Part shown: one piece after another, positions 8,601-15,353 of the stretch
Position numbering within the stretch: the first letter of the stretch is position 1
How the letters are laid out: every line of letters starts with the position of its first letter
DNA from: JAXDJJ01 sp034665745
Lineage (GTDB): Bacteria > Actinomycetota > CADDZG01 > WHSQ01
NCBI GenBank assembly: GCA_034665745.1
Contig: JAXDJJ010000044.1
Span: forward strand, 1 to 24,215
Direction: 5' to 3'
Length of the DNA stretch: 24,215 bases
Notes under the pieces: model-generated
The model's input: the letters and a program-made list of their open reading frames with translations, nothing else
Database searches by the model: none
What the model was told of the DNA's origin: nothing
Program-made: the position numbers and the translations under genes

Positions 8601-8785
8601 AACCCTGGCAGGTTGTAGTCGGTCAGGATCACGTCACACGGATGCCCAAGCTCTTCTCGGAAACCTGCCTGGTCGGTGACCAGCCGAACGTTGGCTCGCA
8701 GATCACTCGAACGAAGCGCTCCCTGGATCAACTCCGAGTCGAAGGTGTTGTCCTCGAGCATGAGGACTTCGAGGGCGGTGGTCAC
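5690..8785 (-). CDS. Hybrid sensor histidine kinase, REC-PAS-PAS-PAS-PAS-HisKA-HATPase-REC
   Basis: I start at GTG 8785, which makes a GTGA overlap with the upstream stop and gives 1031 residues. The open frame extends 17 codons further, but that part lies inside the Rcp1-like gene. An N-terminal receiver (D56 in ILTDYNLPG) is followed by four PAS/PAC units ending at DITERR, DVTAAKE, DITDRR and DVTERE (about 135-248, 268-376, 395-513, 524-640). Next come an NtrB-like HisKA with H673 (AHDFNN), an HATPase with N785, DTGLGID and GEGTGLGLA, and a C-terminal receiver with D960. There is no membrane segment, so it is cytoplasmic. PAS domains sense small ligands, redox state or light; I cannot tell which here. 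The phosphoryl group can pass to its own C-terminal receiver or to the stand-alone receivers nearby. Confidence 0.94.
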   Translation of the reverse strand: MTTALEVLMLEDNTFDSELIQGALRSSDLRANVRLVTDQAGFREELGHPCDVILTDYNLPGFTILDAIGMAQELAPEVPIIVVTGSVGDEAAAACIKHGASDYVLKDGLARLPKAIRSSIEHRGLRNELRASEARFRSLVQNSRNVIVVVDEAGICSYVSPSILSVGGYTPEDLIGTSAYRLVHPDDLASFQSHLSEILKAPDDTQTVEVRALTKAGEHLWMEVRAVNRLQDPLVRGLVLNCQDITERRTAADQIAASQRSMAEAQAISHFGSFSRDLRTDAHSWSDEQFRLLGFAPGDIHPTFETFLACIHPDDRGRIERMCAATIESGKAFQADYRVVLPKGAIRWIHGRAKVSFEDGVPVRFAGINQDVTAAKEAEEERAALLAQQKKLTDQFRLLLDSTGEGIFGVDRDGVCTFINRAGATLLGGTAARFVGKIMYQLTGPRQVNEVGVVMEDHATYGAFQTGASSKLADEAFTRSDGSSFPVEYSSFPITGGGEAQGAVVAFKDITDRRQMEQELRQSEQLFRGAFDVARTGIALIDADGRSYVDVNQSLCDMVGYTKEELMALDWVEITHPDDRAINIAAVAEFFAGRKEVSYIKKRYVRKDGAVISVEISDSLVRGPDDKPMYFVTHVADVTEREQAGKEKEKLEEQLRQAQKMEAVGQLAGGVAHDFNNILAVVLNYAEFVADTLGEDHEGQADLEQIIKAGERGAELVHQLLAFSRQEVIQPTVIDLNEVVSGMAVLLDRSVGEDIELTFDTPPGVSLTKADHGQLEQILLNLVVNARDSMPDGGAIKITTADEEIGSDERAGLAAGPYVCLTVSDTGLGIDAATIEHIFEPFFTTKARGEGTGLGLATVYGIVQRAQGGIFAESEVGKRTSFVIYLPVTNETAPISIDQIATEEVEVGTILVVEDEAPVRELIGRILKREGFDVIAAASGAEALEICAVRDLGIDLLLTDVVMPQMSGPALRDLVHPLRPEMKVLFMSGYTDELIAKRGVLAEGETLLSKPFNSTQLLTGVREALRSEATV

Positions 8786-9243
8786 GGGTTTGCCGCGACC
8801 ACAACATGATCCGGAGTCTTGTTGAGCAACAACCAATAGAGGCCCAGAGTCTGCACCGCCGCGGTGAACTGGTCGAAGTCGACCGGTTTGACGATGTAGC
8901 TGTTGACACCGAGGTCGTAGGTAGCAACCAAGTCGACGTCTTGATTAGACGAGGTCAGCACCACAACAGGGATCGTGTGGAGGTTGGCGTCCCCCTTGAT
9001 CGCCCGAAGGACGTCGATGCCGTCGACCTTGGGAAGTTTCAGGTCGAGCAGGATGACCTGGGGGTCGCTAGCTAGGTCCCGAGAAGCGAATTCGCCCCTG
9101 CGGAAGAGGAAATCCAGAGCTTCGGCTCCGTCACGGACCACCTGAACATGATTCGCTAGGTTGTGGCGGCTAAAGGCATAGAGGGCAAGCTCAACGTCCT
9201 GAGGGTTGTCCTCGACAAGCAGGATCCGAACGCCTCCGTTCAT
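8782..9243 (-). CDS. Rcp1-type single-domain response regulator
   Basis: 153 residues. It is the subfamily of receivers that accompany phytochrome-type kinases: it begins RILLVEDNPQD, has the extended loop around FLFRRGEF, phosphoacceptor D67 (VILLDLKLPKVDG), T97, K119 (IVKPVDFDQF) and the diagnostic C-terminal helix LGLYWLLLN. Partners in this family carry a HisKA of the type DSFAYSVSHDLRAPLR, which is exactly what the kinase just upstream has, so the two form a cognate pair by family logic. ATG 9243 overlaps the kinase stop as ATGA. It has no DNA-binding domain; it may relay phosphate to the hybrid kinase that follows, or regulate by contact. Confidence 0.93.
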   Translation of the reverse strand: MNGGVRILLVEDNPQDVELALYAFSRHNLANHVQVVRDGAEALDFLFRRGEFASRDLASDPQVILLDLKLPKVDGIDVLRAIKGDANLHTIPVVVLTSSNQDVDLVATYDLGVNSYIVKPVDFDQFTAAVQTLGLYWLLLNKTPDHVVVAANP

Positions 9244-10811
9244 GAGCTTGTCTCTTCCTGGCTCAGCGTGAAGTAGAACGTTGCACCGCTACCGAGTTCT
9301 CCTTCACACCAAACCTTGCCGCCGTGCTTCTCGATAACTCTCTGCACGACCGCCAGCCCGATACCCGTCCCTTCGTAGTCTTCGGCCCGGTGAAGCCGCT
9401 GGAAGACACCGAACACCTTGTCCGCGTAACGGGGGTCGAAACCAACACCGTTGTCTCTGACGAAGTAAGTGATCTCCCCATCGTTGTTCAGGGATCCCAC
9501 ATTGATCCGAGCGTCGGGAACATTTGTCGTGAACTTCAGCGCGTTGCCAAGGAGGTTCGCGAATACCTGCTTCAACAGGGTCGGGTCCGCCATGCAGTTG
9601 GGCAGATCATCGATGGTGATGTCGACGTCGGCTCTATCCGCGGCCTCGCCCATGTCTGCCAGTGCTTGACGAGCGAGGATCGCGGGTGCAAGCCGTACCT
9701 GCTCGAGCGCCCGCCGGCCAAGTCGAGAGAAGTCCAACAAGCCATCGATCAGGCGCTGCATCCCTTGCGCGTTCTTTCGGATCACTTCGAGGTAATGGCG
9801 TTTCTCCGGACCTACTTCATCGCTTAGCTCGTCCAGCGCCATCCTGCTGAATCCGTCCATCGCTCTGAGTGGGGCACGAAGGTCGTGCGACACGGAGTAG
9901 GCGAACGAATCGAGCTCTTCCATCGAGCGCTCGAGCTCGGAGGTGCGCTCCTGGAGCTCACGGGTCCGAAGAACGACTCGTTGCTCCAGAGCCTCGCTGA
10001 TACGTCCCGCCTCGGCCTCGGCCATCAACCTGTCAGCGATGTTGGTGGAGATGCTCGACACGCCGATGACCTCGCCGTCAACTCCGAGGATCGGCGAAAC
10101 GGTTGCGAGAACGTCCACCGTGACGCCCGCTCTGGTCATGCGCACGGTCTCCATGCGAGTGACCTTGCGAGAACGCGCCCTCAGGATCATGCTCTCGAGC
10201 TCGCCGAGATCCGGGTAGATCAAAGAGACATGTTGTCCCACGGCTTCGAGCTCGCTCCAGCCGTACATCGTTTCTGCAGCAACGTTCCAACTCGTGATGA
10301 TTCCGTCGAGGCTCATGCTGATGATCGCGTCGAACGTCGAGTCGACGATCGTCGCCAACAGGCTTCTGCTCGTCTTGGCCTCGACCTCGGCCGTGACATC
10401 ACGAGCCGACGCGTACACCATGTCGTCCTTGCCGCGCGTCGCCCGCCAGGCAAGCAGCGAATAGGTGTCGTCGCGGCATAGGAACCGGTTATTGAACTTG
10501 CGTGGGAGAACCTCGAGGCCCCCGGCTTCCAGTCCTTCGAACCACGTCTTCGTTGCGGCGCGATCCTCGGGATGGACGAATTCCATCAACGGGCGAGCCT
10601 TCAACTCTTCGACCTTCCAGCCCAAGGTTTGCTCCCAACTCGGGCCGAGATACTCGAAGAATCCGGCAAGGTTGCACACACACGAGAGATCGCTTGAAAG
10701 GGCCAGCAGCTTCCGCTCCGCCGCAAGCGAAACGCCGTTGTACGAGTCGACATCCCGTAGATAGGGGTCGTCAGAAGGCTCAGATCGCTGGTCGGGAGCA
10801 AGTTGCCACAT
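9240..10811 (-). CDS. PAS-PAS sensor histidine kinase (phytochrome-kinase-like transmitter, no photosensory module)
   Basis: 523 residues and the first gene of the operon. Two PAS domains (~34-145, ending ARDVTAEVE, and ~150-262) are followed by a coiled coil (~265-300). HisKA follows with H309 (DSFAYSVSHDLRAPL), then an HATPase with N423 (GNALKFT), DNGVGFD 453-459 and GTGIGLA 481-487. There are no transmembrane helices. The transmitter is the kind found after GAF/PHY modules in bacteriophytochromes, but no GAF, PHY or bilin-binding region is present, so light sensing is not supported. The start is ATG 10811, with GAGGA six bases upstream. The 115-bp gap upstream holds an imperfect palindrome (GTTAG-6-CTAAC, 10826-10841) and a strong hairpin, the likely place for the operon promoter. 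Confidence 0.93.
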   Translation of the reverse strand: MWQLAPDQRSEPSDDPYLRDVDSYNGVSLAAERKLLALSSDLSCVCNLAGFFEYLGPSWEQTLGWKVEELKARPLMEFVHPEDRAATKTWFEGLEAGGLEVLPRKFNNRFLCRDDTYSLLAWRATRGKDDMVYASARDVTAEVEAKTSRSLLATIVDSTFDAIISMSLDGIITSWNVAAETMYGWSELEAVGQHVSLIYPDLGELESMILRARSRKVTRMETVRMTRAGVTVDVLATVSPILGVDGEVIGVSSISTNIADRLMAEAEAGRISEALEQRVVLRTRELQERTSELERSMEELDSFAYSVSHDLRAPLRAMDGFSRMALDELSDEVGPEKRHYLEVIRKNAQGMQRLIDGLLDFSRLGRRALEQVRLAPAILARQALADMGEAADRADVDITIDDLPNCMADPTLLKQVFANLLGNALKFTTNVPDARINVGSLNNDGEITYFVRDNGVGFDPRYADKVFGVFQRLHRAEDYEGTGIGLAVVQRVIEKHGGKVWCEGELGSGATFYFTLSQEETSS

Positions 10812-10889
10812 CGGTTGTCCTCGCTGTTAGGGGTAACTAACGATGACGAGCAGTCCGATGCCGGAGTAGGGCCAGACGGTCCGAACTGG

Positions 10890-10912
10890 GGGGTACGCGA
10901 GTACCCCTTTTT
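10890..10912 (+). promoter_or_regulatory. Perfect 7-bp inverted repeat with GCGA loop, followed by T5; operator or plus-strand terminator
   Basis: GGGGTAC-GCGA-GTACCCC (10890-10907) is a perfect stem with a GNRA-type tetraloop on the plus strand, followed by five T. As RNA it is a short intrinsic terminator, but only for plus-strand transcription, and no plus-strand gene lies here. On the minus strand the T run would precede the stem, so it is a poor terminator for the DevR-like gene. It lies between that gene's stop and the kinase operon, about 80 bp before the kinase start. An operator role is therefore possible; DevR/DosR boxes are also GGG...CCC palindromes, but the core differs. Confidence 0.45.
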
Positions 10913-10926
10913 CGCGGCCTAAGTAC

Positions 10927-11595
10927 CTACTTTGGGAAGCGTTCGACCTCTTGCTCGTTGCGCTTCAGATTCGTGGCGTAGACGGCAGCCTGGGTACGGC
11001 GCTGCATCCCGAGCTTGGCCAAGATGCCCGACACGTAGTTCTTCACGGTTTGTTCCGCGAGGTAGAGCTTCTTCGAGATCTCGCGGTTCGTTTCTCCGAG
11101 GGCCATCAGGTCAAGGACACGCTGCTCTTGTGCGGTGAGGGATCCCTTGCCACCGTTCGGAACCTCACGGATCCTGTCGAGAACCTTTTGGGTCAACAAT
11201 GGATCGAGCAACGCCTTACCGGCCCCCACCGAGCGGATCGAATCGACTACTTCCGAGAGACGAGCTTCCTTGAGAACGTAGCCGGATGCGCCGGCGATGA
11301 TCGCCTCGAGCCTCGCGTCCTCGCTTGCGTACGAAGACAGCATCAAGCAGTGCGTCCCCGGATAGGCAGCCCTGATCTCCCTGCACAAGGTGATCCCGTC
11401 CATGTCGGGAAGTCGAACATCGAGGACCGCCACATCAGGGTGTGCCGAACCGATGACGCGCAAGGCTTCTTCACCGCTCGTGACCATTCCCACCACGGAT
11501 ATCCCTTCGGCCGAATCGATGTATTCGCTGAGGCCGTGCAGAACGATCTCGTGGTCGTCCACGAGGAACACCTTCAGCGTCGGTTTCGTGGGCAT
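10927..11595 (-). CDS. NarL/LuxR-family response regulator, DevR/DosR-like
   Basis: 222 residues: a receiver (D13/D14, phosphoacceptor D59 in VAVLDVRLPD, S87, K109) and a LuxR-type helix-turn-helix (~153-210, LTAQEQRVLDLMALGETNRE, then LAEQTVKNYVSGILAKLGM). The match to mycobacterial DevR/DosR, as I recall it, is close at several points: KVFLVDDHE, PDVAVLDVRLPD, AIIAGASGYV, TVKNYVS, LAKLGM-RRTQAAV and the ATxLKR ending. DosR activates the hypoxia/dormancy regulon; whether this protein has that job cannot be told from sequence. ATG 11595 shares one base with the stop of the membrane kinase gene (TGATG), so the pair is one operon. It is the only DNA-binding response regulator in the window. Confidence 0.92.
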   Translation of the reverse strand: MPTKPTLKVFLVDDHEIVLHGLSEYIDSAEGISVVGMVTSGEEALRVIGSAHPDVAVLDVRLPDMDGITLCREIRAAYPGTHCLMLSSYASEDARLEAIIAGASGYVLKEARLSEVVDSIRSVGAGKALLDPLLTQKVLDRIREVPNGGKGSLTAQEQRVLDLMALGETNREISKKLYLAEQTVKNYVSGILAKLGMQRRTQAAVYATNLKRNEQEVERFPK

Positions 11596-12896
11596 CAGGA
11601 AGCCTTCAACTCTGCGGCCTGTGTGGGGGCCCAGAACTCAACACGTGTACCGGTACGCGCGTCGCTGGAAACGCGGCACCATCCGCCTGCGAGCTCGGCA
11701 CGTTCCTGCATGTTCTCCAGCCCGAAGTGGTGACCCGGCATCTGGAGCTGGGGATCAAATCCCCGGCCATCGTCGGACACGATGACGCGGATGCCACCAT
11801 CGGCGTCTTCTAGACAGACATCGACCCTCGATGCGCGAGCATGCTTTCCTGCGTTAGAGATCGCCTCTTGGGCGATCCCGTACAGGATGCGCCGGACATC
11901 CACCGGTACCTCGCTCTTGACGTGGTCCTCGATGTCGTAAGCGAATCCCCCTTCGCTGCCTGCGCGCTCGAGCAGCAACCTCAGCGCCGTCCCGAGACCA
12001 TCTTGTTCGAGTTCGACGGGCCTGAGCTCGAACACCAGGTTCCTGAGCCGCCTGATGGCGTCGATCGTGAAACGGCGCGCTCTCTGAGCGATCTCGACGG
12101 AACTGGGGTCCTCGAGTTTCGTTAGCAACAGGTCGATCGCCATGCCTGCCGACGTCATCACTTGGATCGAGTCGTCATGGATACCGGTCGCTATGCGATC
12201 TCGTTCCTCTTGTTCGGCTCTAACGAGGTGCCGGACAAGGCGGTTGCGCTGCTCGTTCGACCTTTCGAGATCTTCGATGGAACCGATCAGCTCGCGCTCG
12301 ACCCGCTTCTCCTCGGTCGAGTCGACCGCCAGCCCGACAACCCCGATGATGTCTCCCTCCTCGGAGCGCAGCGGTGCTATCGCGGCCTCGTAGGCATGTC
12401 CATCGAACTCGGCGAAGTAAGCGGCATCTTGGCCGCTGAGAGCTTGCTCGGCGGACTCCATGACCTGCGCCTTCAGTTGCGGGGTTGCGGCTCGGTCGCT
12501 CACGTGAGAACCAACCCCTTCATTCTCGGAACGACCGATCGCCTTCAAGCCGCCTCCCATCATCGAAGTGATGATCAGGTCCTTGTCGGCGACCCACAAG
12601 ATGGCCGGGACCTGCCGCATCACGAGATCTAGCTGCGCATCTCGTCTGCTCAATCCCTGGGAGTCGCGCCGATGGGAATCAAGAGCCCGCGCGACGACTG
12701 CATAGAGAAAGATCGAGGTCAGGAGGATCCAGAGCCACCCCTTCATGGTTTGGAGCCAGGTCAATTGCCGAACGTCGTCAGCGATGCTCGAGACGAAGTG
12801 GTCCGACACGCGGATCCAGATGATCGAGAACGTGGCGTAGAGCGCGACGACTCGGAGAGATAGGAGCCAAGTTCGTTTTGCAACGTGGCGGGGCAT
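11595..12896 (-). CDS. Membrane sensor histidine kinase, HisKA_3/NarX-type, with one PAS domain
   Basis: 433 residues. Two transmembrane helices (~12-29 and ~53-70) flank a short external loop with SDHFVSSIAD and LQTMKGW, a membrane module common in PAS kinases and diguanylate cyclases. A PAS domain (~85-198), a coiled coil and a HisKA_3 dimerisation domain follow, with H240 in ERDRIATGIHDDSIQ. The HATPase has N348 (AQEAISNAGKHA), DDGRGFD 375-381 and a degenerate G2 box, FGLENM. It is the evident partner of the DevR-like regulator encoded directly after it. Unlike mycobacterial DosS/DosT it has no GAF domains, so haem-based gas sensing of that kind is not supported. The start at ATG 12896 has GGAGGT about 7 nt upstream. 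Confidence 0.92.
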   Translation of the reverse strand: MPRHVAKRTWLLSLRVVALYATFSIIWIRVSDHFVSSIADDVRQLTWLQTMKGWLWILLTSIFLYAVVARALDSHRRDSQGLSRRDAQLDLVMRQVPAILWVADKDLIITSMMGGGLKAIGRSENEGVGSHVSDRAATPQLKAQVMESAEQALSGQDAAYFAEFDGHAYEAAIAPLRSEEGDIIGVVGLAVDSTEEKRVERELIGSIEDLERSNEQRNRLVRHLVRAEQEERDRIATGIHDDSIQVMTSAGMAIDLLLTKLEDPSSVEIAQRARRFTIDAIRRLRNLVFELRPVELEQDGLGTALRLLLERAGSEGGFAYDIEDHVKSEVPVDVRRILYGIAQEAISNAGKHARASRVDVCLEDADGGIRVIVSDDGRGFDPQLQMPGHHFGLENMQERAELAGGWCRVSSDARTGTRVEFWAPTQAAELKAS

Positions 12897-12956
12897 CGAG
12901 GTGACCTCCGGCCAGATCGATCGCCCTGAGGACCATGACCGGCACCCTCGCGGTTC

Positions 12957-12974
12957 CCCATCTTTGGAGATGGG
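12957..12974. other. Perfect 7-bp inverted repeat (CCCATCT-TTGG-AGATGGG)
   Basis: A perfect stem with a 4-nt loop in the 107-bp gap between the flavodoxin-like gene and the membrane kinase gene, both on the minus strand. No T run follows on either strand, so an intrinsic terminator is weak at best. About 6 bp away is an imperfect palindrome, CTTGTCACATATTCACAAG (12980-12998). Together they could be an operator or promoter region for the kinase-regulator pair. I found no second copy of either in the window. Confidence 0.35.
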
Positions 12975-13003
12975 TCCATCTTGTCACATATTCACAAGAA
13001 GGC

Positions 13004-13717
13004 CTAGCGGTGCTCCGGGTTCGGATTGTCCCAGCGACATCCCGCATCCCACTCGGATCTCTGATTCCCGTGTGCGGGGAAACCGCCTCGGTCCTTGAGC
13101 ATCCGAGCGGTGTGCAGGAGGTTCCACGTCATGAACGTCGTGTTGCGATTAGTGAAGTCGTTATCGAGCCCTATCCCCTCGTCGCCATAAGACGGACCGG
13201 GGCCGGCCTCACCGATCCAGCCCGCGTCGGCTTGGGGTGGGATCGAGTAACCGAGGTGCTGGAGGGCGTAAAGGATGCTCATCGAGCAATGCTTGATCCC
13301 GTCTTCGTTCCCGGTGATCAAACAACCCCCTGCGCGTCCGTAGTACGCGTACTGACCCTTGTCGTTGAGCAGACTCGAGTTCCCGTAGAGGCGCTCGATC
13401 AACAGCGTGCATACGGACGACTTCTCGCCGAGCCAGATCGGAGATCCGATAACAAGGATGTCGGCCGCAAGCACTTGCTCGAATATCCCGGGCCACTCGT
13501 CGGTTGCCCATCCGTGCTCGGTCATGTCGGGCCATACCCCGGTGGCAAGGTCGAGATCGACGGCCCGCAGGTTGTCGACGGTGACACCTTGGTTCGTCAT
13601 GATCGCGATCGACTTGTCCATCAGAAGCTGTGTGTGTGACGGCTCGGGCGACTTCTTGAGGGTGCAGTTGATGTACAGGGCCCGCAGATCGCTGAAGTCG
13701 AACCGTTCTTCGTCCAC
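13004..13717 (-). CDS. Flavodoxin/NADPH-dependent FMN reductase family protein
   Basis: 237 residues with a flavodoxin-like fold. The first strand leads into a phosphate-binding loop (LYINCTLKKSPEPSHT, ~14-29). The second flavin loop is GSPIWLGEKSS (91-101), followed by the helix VCTLLIERLYG, and a GGCLITGNEDG loop (130-140) contacts the flavin ring. Members bind FMN and reduce quinones, azo compounds or other electron acceptors with NAD(P)H in the cytoplasm. The substrate is not predictable here. The last ~30 residues are polar and rich in Asn, Asp, Trp and Arg. The start is GTG 13717, behind a strong AGGAGG. It follows the small lysine-rich gene on the same strand by 65 bp and may share its transcript. 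Confidence 0.87.
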   Translation of the reverse strand: MDEERFDFSDLRALYINCTLKKSPEPSHTQLLMDKSIAIMTNQGVTVDNLRAVDLDLATGVWPDMTEHGWATDEWPGIFEQVLAADILVIGSPIWLGEKSSVCTLLIERLYGNSSLLNDKGQYAYYGRAGGCLITGNEDGIKHCSMSILYALQHLGYSIPPQADAGWIGEAGPGPSYGDEGIGLDNDFTNRNTTFMTWNLLHTARMLKDRGGFPAHGNQRSEWDAGCRWDNPNPEHR

Positions 13718-13782
13718 GCGGCCTCCTCAGCCAGGATGCGGAACGGCGGCCCTGGCATCGCCGGACCGCCGGTCGTTAGAGG

Positions 13783-13884
13783 CTATTTGTCCTTCTTGAG
13801 TTTTTTCTCTATCCGCTTTTCTTTCAGATTCTTCTTAGGAGCCTTCTTGCTGTCCTTCGCTCCGCCCTTGTCCTTACTACCCAT
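13783..13884 (-). CDS. 33-residue lysine-rich small protein
   Basis: A very short frame running from ATG 13884 to TAG 13783. The ribosome-binding site AAGGAG is spaced six bases from the ATG, which is the best evidence that it is a gene. The protein begins MGSKDKGGAKDSKKAP and ends KKLKKDK; nearly half the residues are Lys or Arg, with no aromatic residue or cysteine. Its centre reads NLKEKRIEKKLKK. Similar tiny proteins with an N-terminal (M)xxKxKGG and a central SLKEKR-like motif are, from memory, scattered through actinobacterial genomes without a known role; they could bind nucleic acid or ribosomes. The opposite strand gives an apparent 74-aa frame that is only its shadow. Confidence 0.72.
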   Translation of the reverse strand: MGSKDKGGAKDSKKAPKKNLKEKRIEKKLKKDK

Positions 13885-13944
13885 GATCGTCTCCTTGTCG
13901 CCTCTATCGATCTCAATACGCTACGACGAAGTGCAAGTACTCGC

Positions 13945-13950
13945 TAGAGT
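13945..13950 (+). promoter_or_regulatory. Candidate -10 element (TAGAGT) for the decarboxylase gene
   Basis: TAGAGT ends six bases before ATG 13957, so transcription would begin at or next to the start codon. There is no Shine-Dalgarno sequence before this ATG. Together these suggest a leaderless mRNA, which is common in Actinomycetota. The -35 region (around 13922-13927) is not recognisable. This is a weak, position-based call. Confidence 0.3.
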
Positions 13951-13956
13951 TAGTCC

Positions 13957-15345
13957 ATGAACCGCGAGGAACTTGACGACGTCCTTCGCTATGCGAACAC
14001 ATTCCTCGACGCCTTGCCCGACCGGCGCGTCGGGTGGAACGCAACCGCCGACGAGCTTCGGGCGGCCATGGGGGGACCTCTCCCCCAGGGACCATCACCT
14101 TCCGCGGACGTGATCCGCGACCTCATCAAGACTGCCGACGCAGGGATCGTCGGTACCACCAGCCCCCGGTACTTCGGTTTCGTCATCGGTGGAAACACTC
14201 CGGCATCACTTGCCGCGGACTGGTTAACGGGGTTGTGGGATCAGAACAACGGACTGTTCGTTGGTGGACCGTCCGCATCCGTTGCAGAAGAGGTAGCGGG
14301 GGGATGGATCATCGAGATGCTGGGACTCCCACAGGATGCATCGTTCGGCGTTGTAACCGGTGGACAGATGGCCAACTACACCGGACTCGCCGCCGCCCGG
14401 CACCACGTGCTCGCAGCTGCAGGTTGGGATGTCGAGGGAGACGGGCTGCAAGGTGCTCCTCTGGTCCGGATCATCGCGGGCAAGGAACGCCATTCGTCGA
14501 TCGATCGCGCCTTGCGGTTCCTGGGCCTTGGGTTCAACCGCATGGAGCTGGTAGACGTCGACGACCAAGGACGGATGGACGTCTCGTCCTTCCGCGCCGT
14601 CCTCGACTCGGGTGGCGGCCCAACCATCGTTTGTACTCAAGCGGGCAACGTGAACTCGGGGTCGTTCGATCCGATCGGCGCGATCTCTGACGTCGCTCAC
14701 GAGAACGGCGCATGGGTACATGTCGATGGCGCCTTCGGTCTATGGGCAGCGATCAGCGACCGGTACAGGCACCTGATCGAAGGATTCGAGCGCGCCGACT
14801 CGTGGGCGACCGACGCACACAAATGGCTAAACGTGCCGTACGACTCAGGTCTCGTGTTCTGCGCCCACCCGGAATCGCATCGTGGTGCTATGGGAACGCG
14901 CGCCAGCTATCTGATCCACAGTGAGGGTGACGTCGAACGTGACGCTATGAACTGGAACCCGGAGTTCTCGCGGCGCGCCCGAGGCTTCTCTCTATATGCA
15001 GCGATCAGATCCCTCGGAAGAAGTGGAGTGACCGAGATCGTCGAGCGTTGCTGCTCCAACGCGGCACGCTTCGCGACAGCTCTGTCTGCAGCGGAGGGCG
15101 TCGAGGTCGTGAACGATGTTGTCCTCAACCAGGTCCTGGTTCGTTTCCTCAGCCCCACGGGGGATCACGATGCGAGAACCGCACAGGTCGTTACGGGGGT
15201 CCAACAAGAGGGAACCTGCTGGCTGTCAGGGAGCGTGTGGCGAGATATGGGTGTGATGCGCATCTCCGTATCCAACTGGGCAACGTCCACCGACGATGTT
15301 GATCGCTCTGTCGAAGCGATACTCCGGGTAGCGCAAGACATCTAG
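13957..15345 (+). CDS. PLP-dependent group II-type decarboxylase family protein
   Basis: 462 residues, the usual length for the pyridoxal-dependent amino acid decarboxylase family (fold type I; glutamate, tyrosine and aromatic amino acid decarboxylases). Visible features are SPRYFGFVIGG near residue 70, the phosphate-binding TGGQMAN (134-140), the ring-stacking H179 (KERHSS), D257 (HVDGAFG) that binds the pyridine nitrogen, and the Schiff-base lysine K289 in DAHKW. The family removes the alpha-carboxyl of an amino acid to give an amine; the substrate cannot be read from sequence, and some members act as aldehyde synthases or transaminase-like enzymes. The MFS exporter gene begins 44 bp downstream on the same strand, so a link to export of the product is possible. 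Confidence 0.9.
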   Translation: MNREELDDVLRYANTFLDALPDRRVGWNATADELRAAMGGPLPQGPSPSADVIRDLIKTADAGIVGTTSPRYFGFVIGGNTPASLAADWLTGLWDQNNGLFVGGPSASVAEEVAGGWIIEMLGLPQDASFGVVTGGQMANYTGLAAARHHVLAAAGWDVEGDGLQGAPLVRIIAGKERHSSIDRALRFLGLGFNRMELVDVDDQGRMDVSSFRAVLDSGGGPTIVCTQAGNVNSGSFDPIGAISDVAHENGAWVHVDGAFGLWAAISDRYRHLIEGFERADSWATDAHKWLNVPYDSGLVFCAHPESHRGAMGTRASYLIHSEGDVERDAMNWNPEFSRRARGFSLYAAIRSLGRSGVTEIVERCCSNAARFATALSAAEGVEVVNDVVLNQVLVRFLSPTGDHDARTAQVVTGVQQEGTCWLSGSVWRDMGVMRISVSNWATSTDDVDRSVEAILRVAQDI

Positions 15346-15353
15346 CCCGGCGT

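Noticed and set aside
8786..8836. An extra 17 codons at the front of the hybrid kinase
   Set aside because: They lie inside the Rcp1-like gene. GTG 8785 makes the GTGA overlap seen at the other junctions and gives a normal receiver start.
13736..13960. A hydrophobic 74-aa plus-strand frame
   Set aside because: It is the reverse strand of the lysine-rich small gene: Lys codons read backward give Phe and Leu. No ribosome-binding site.
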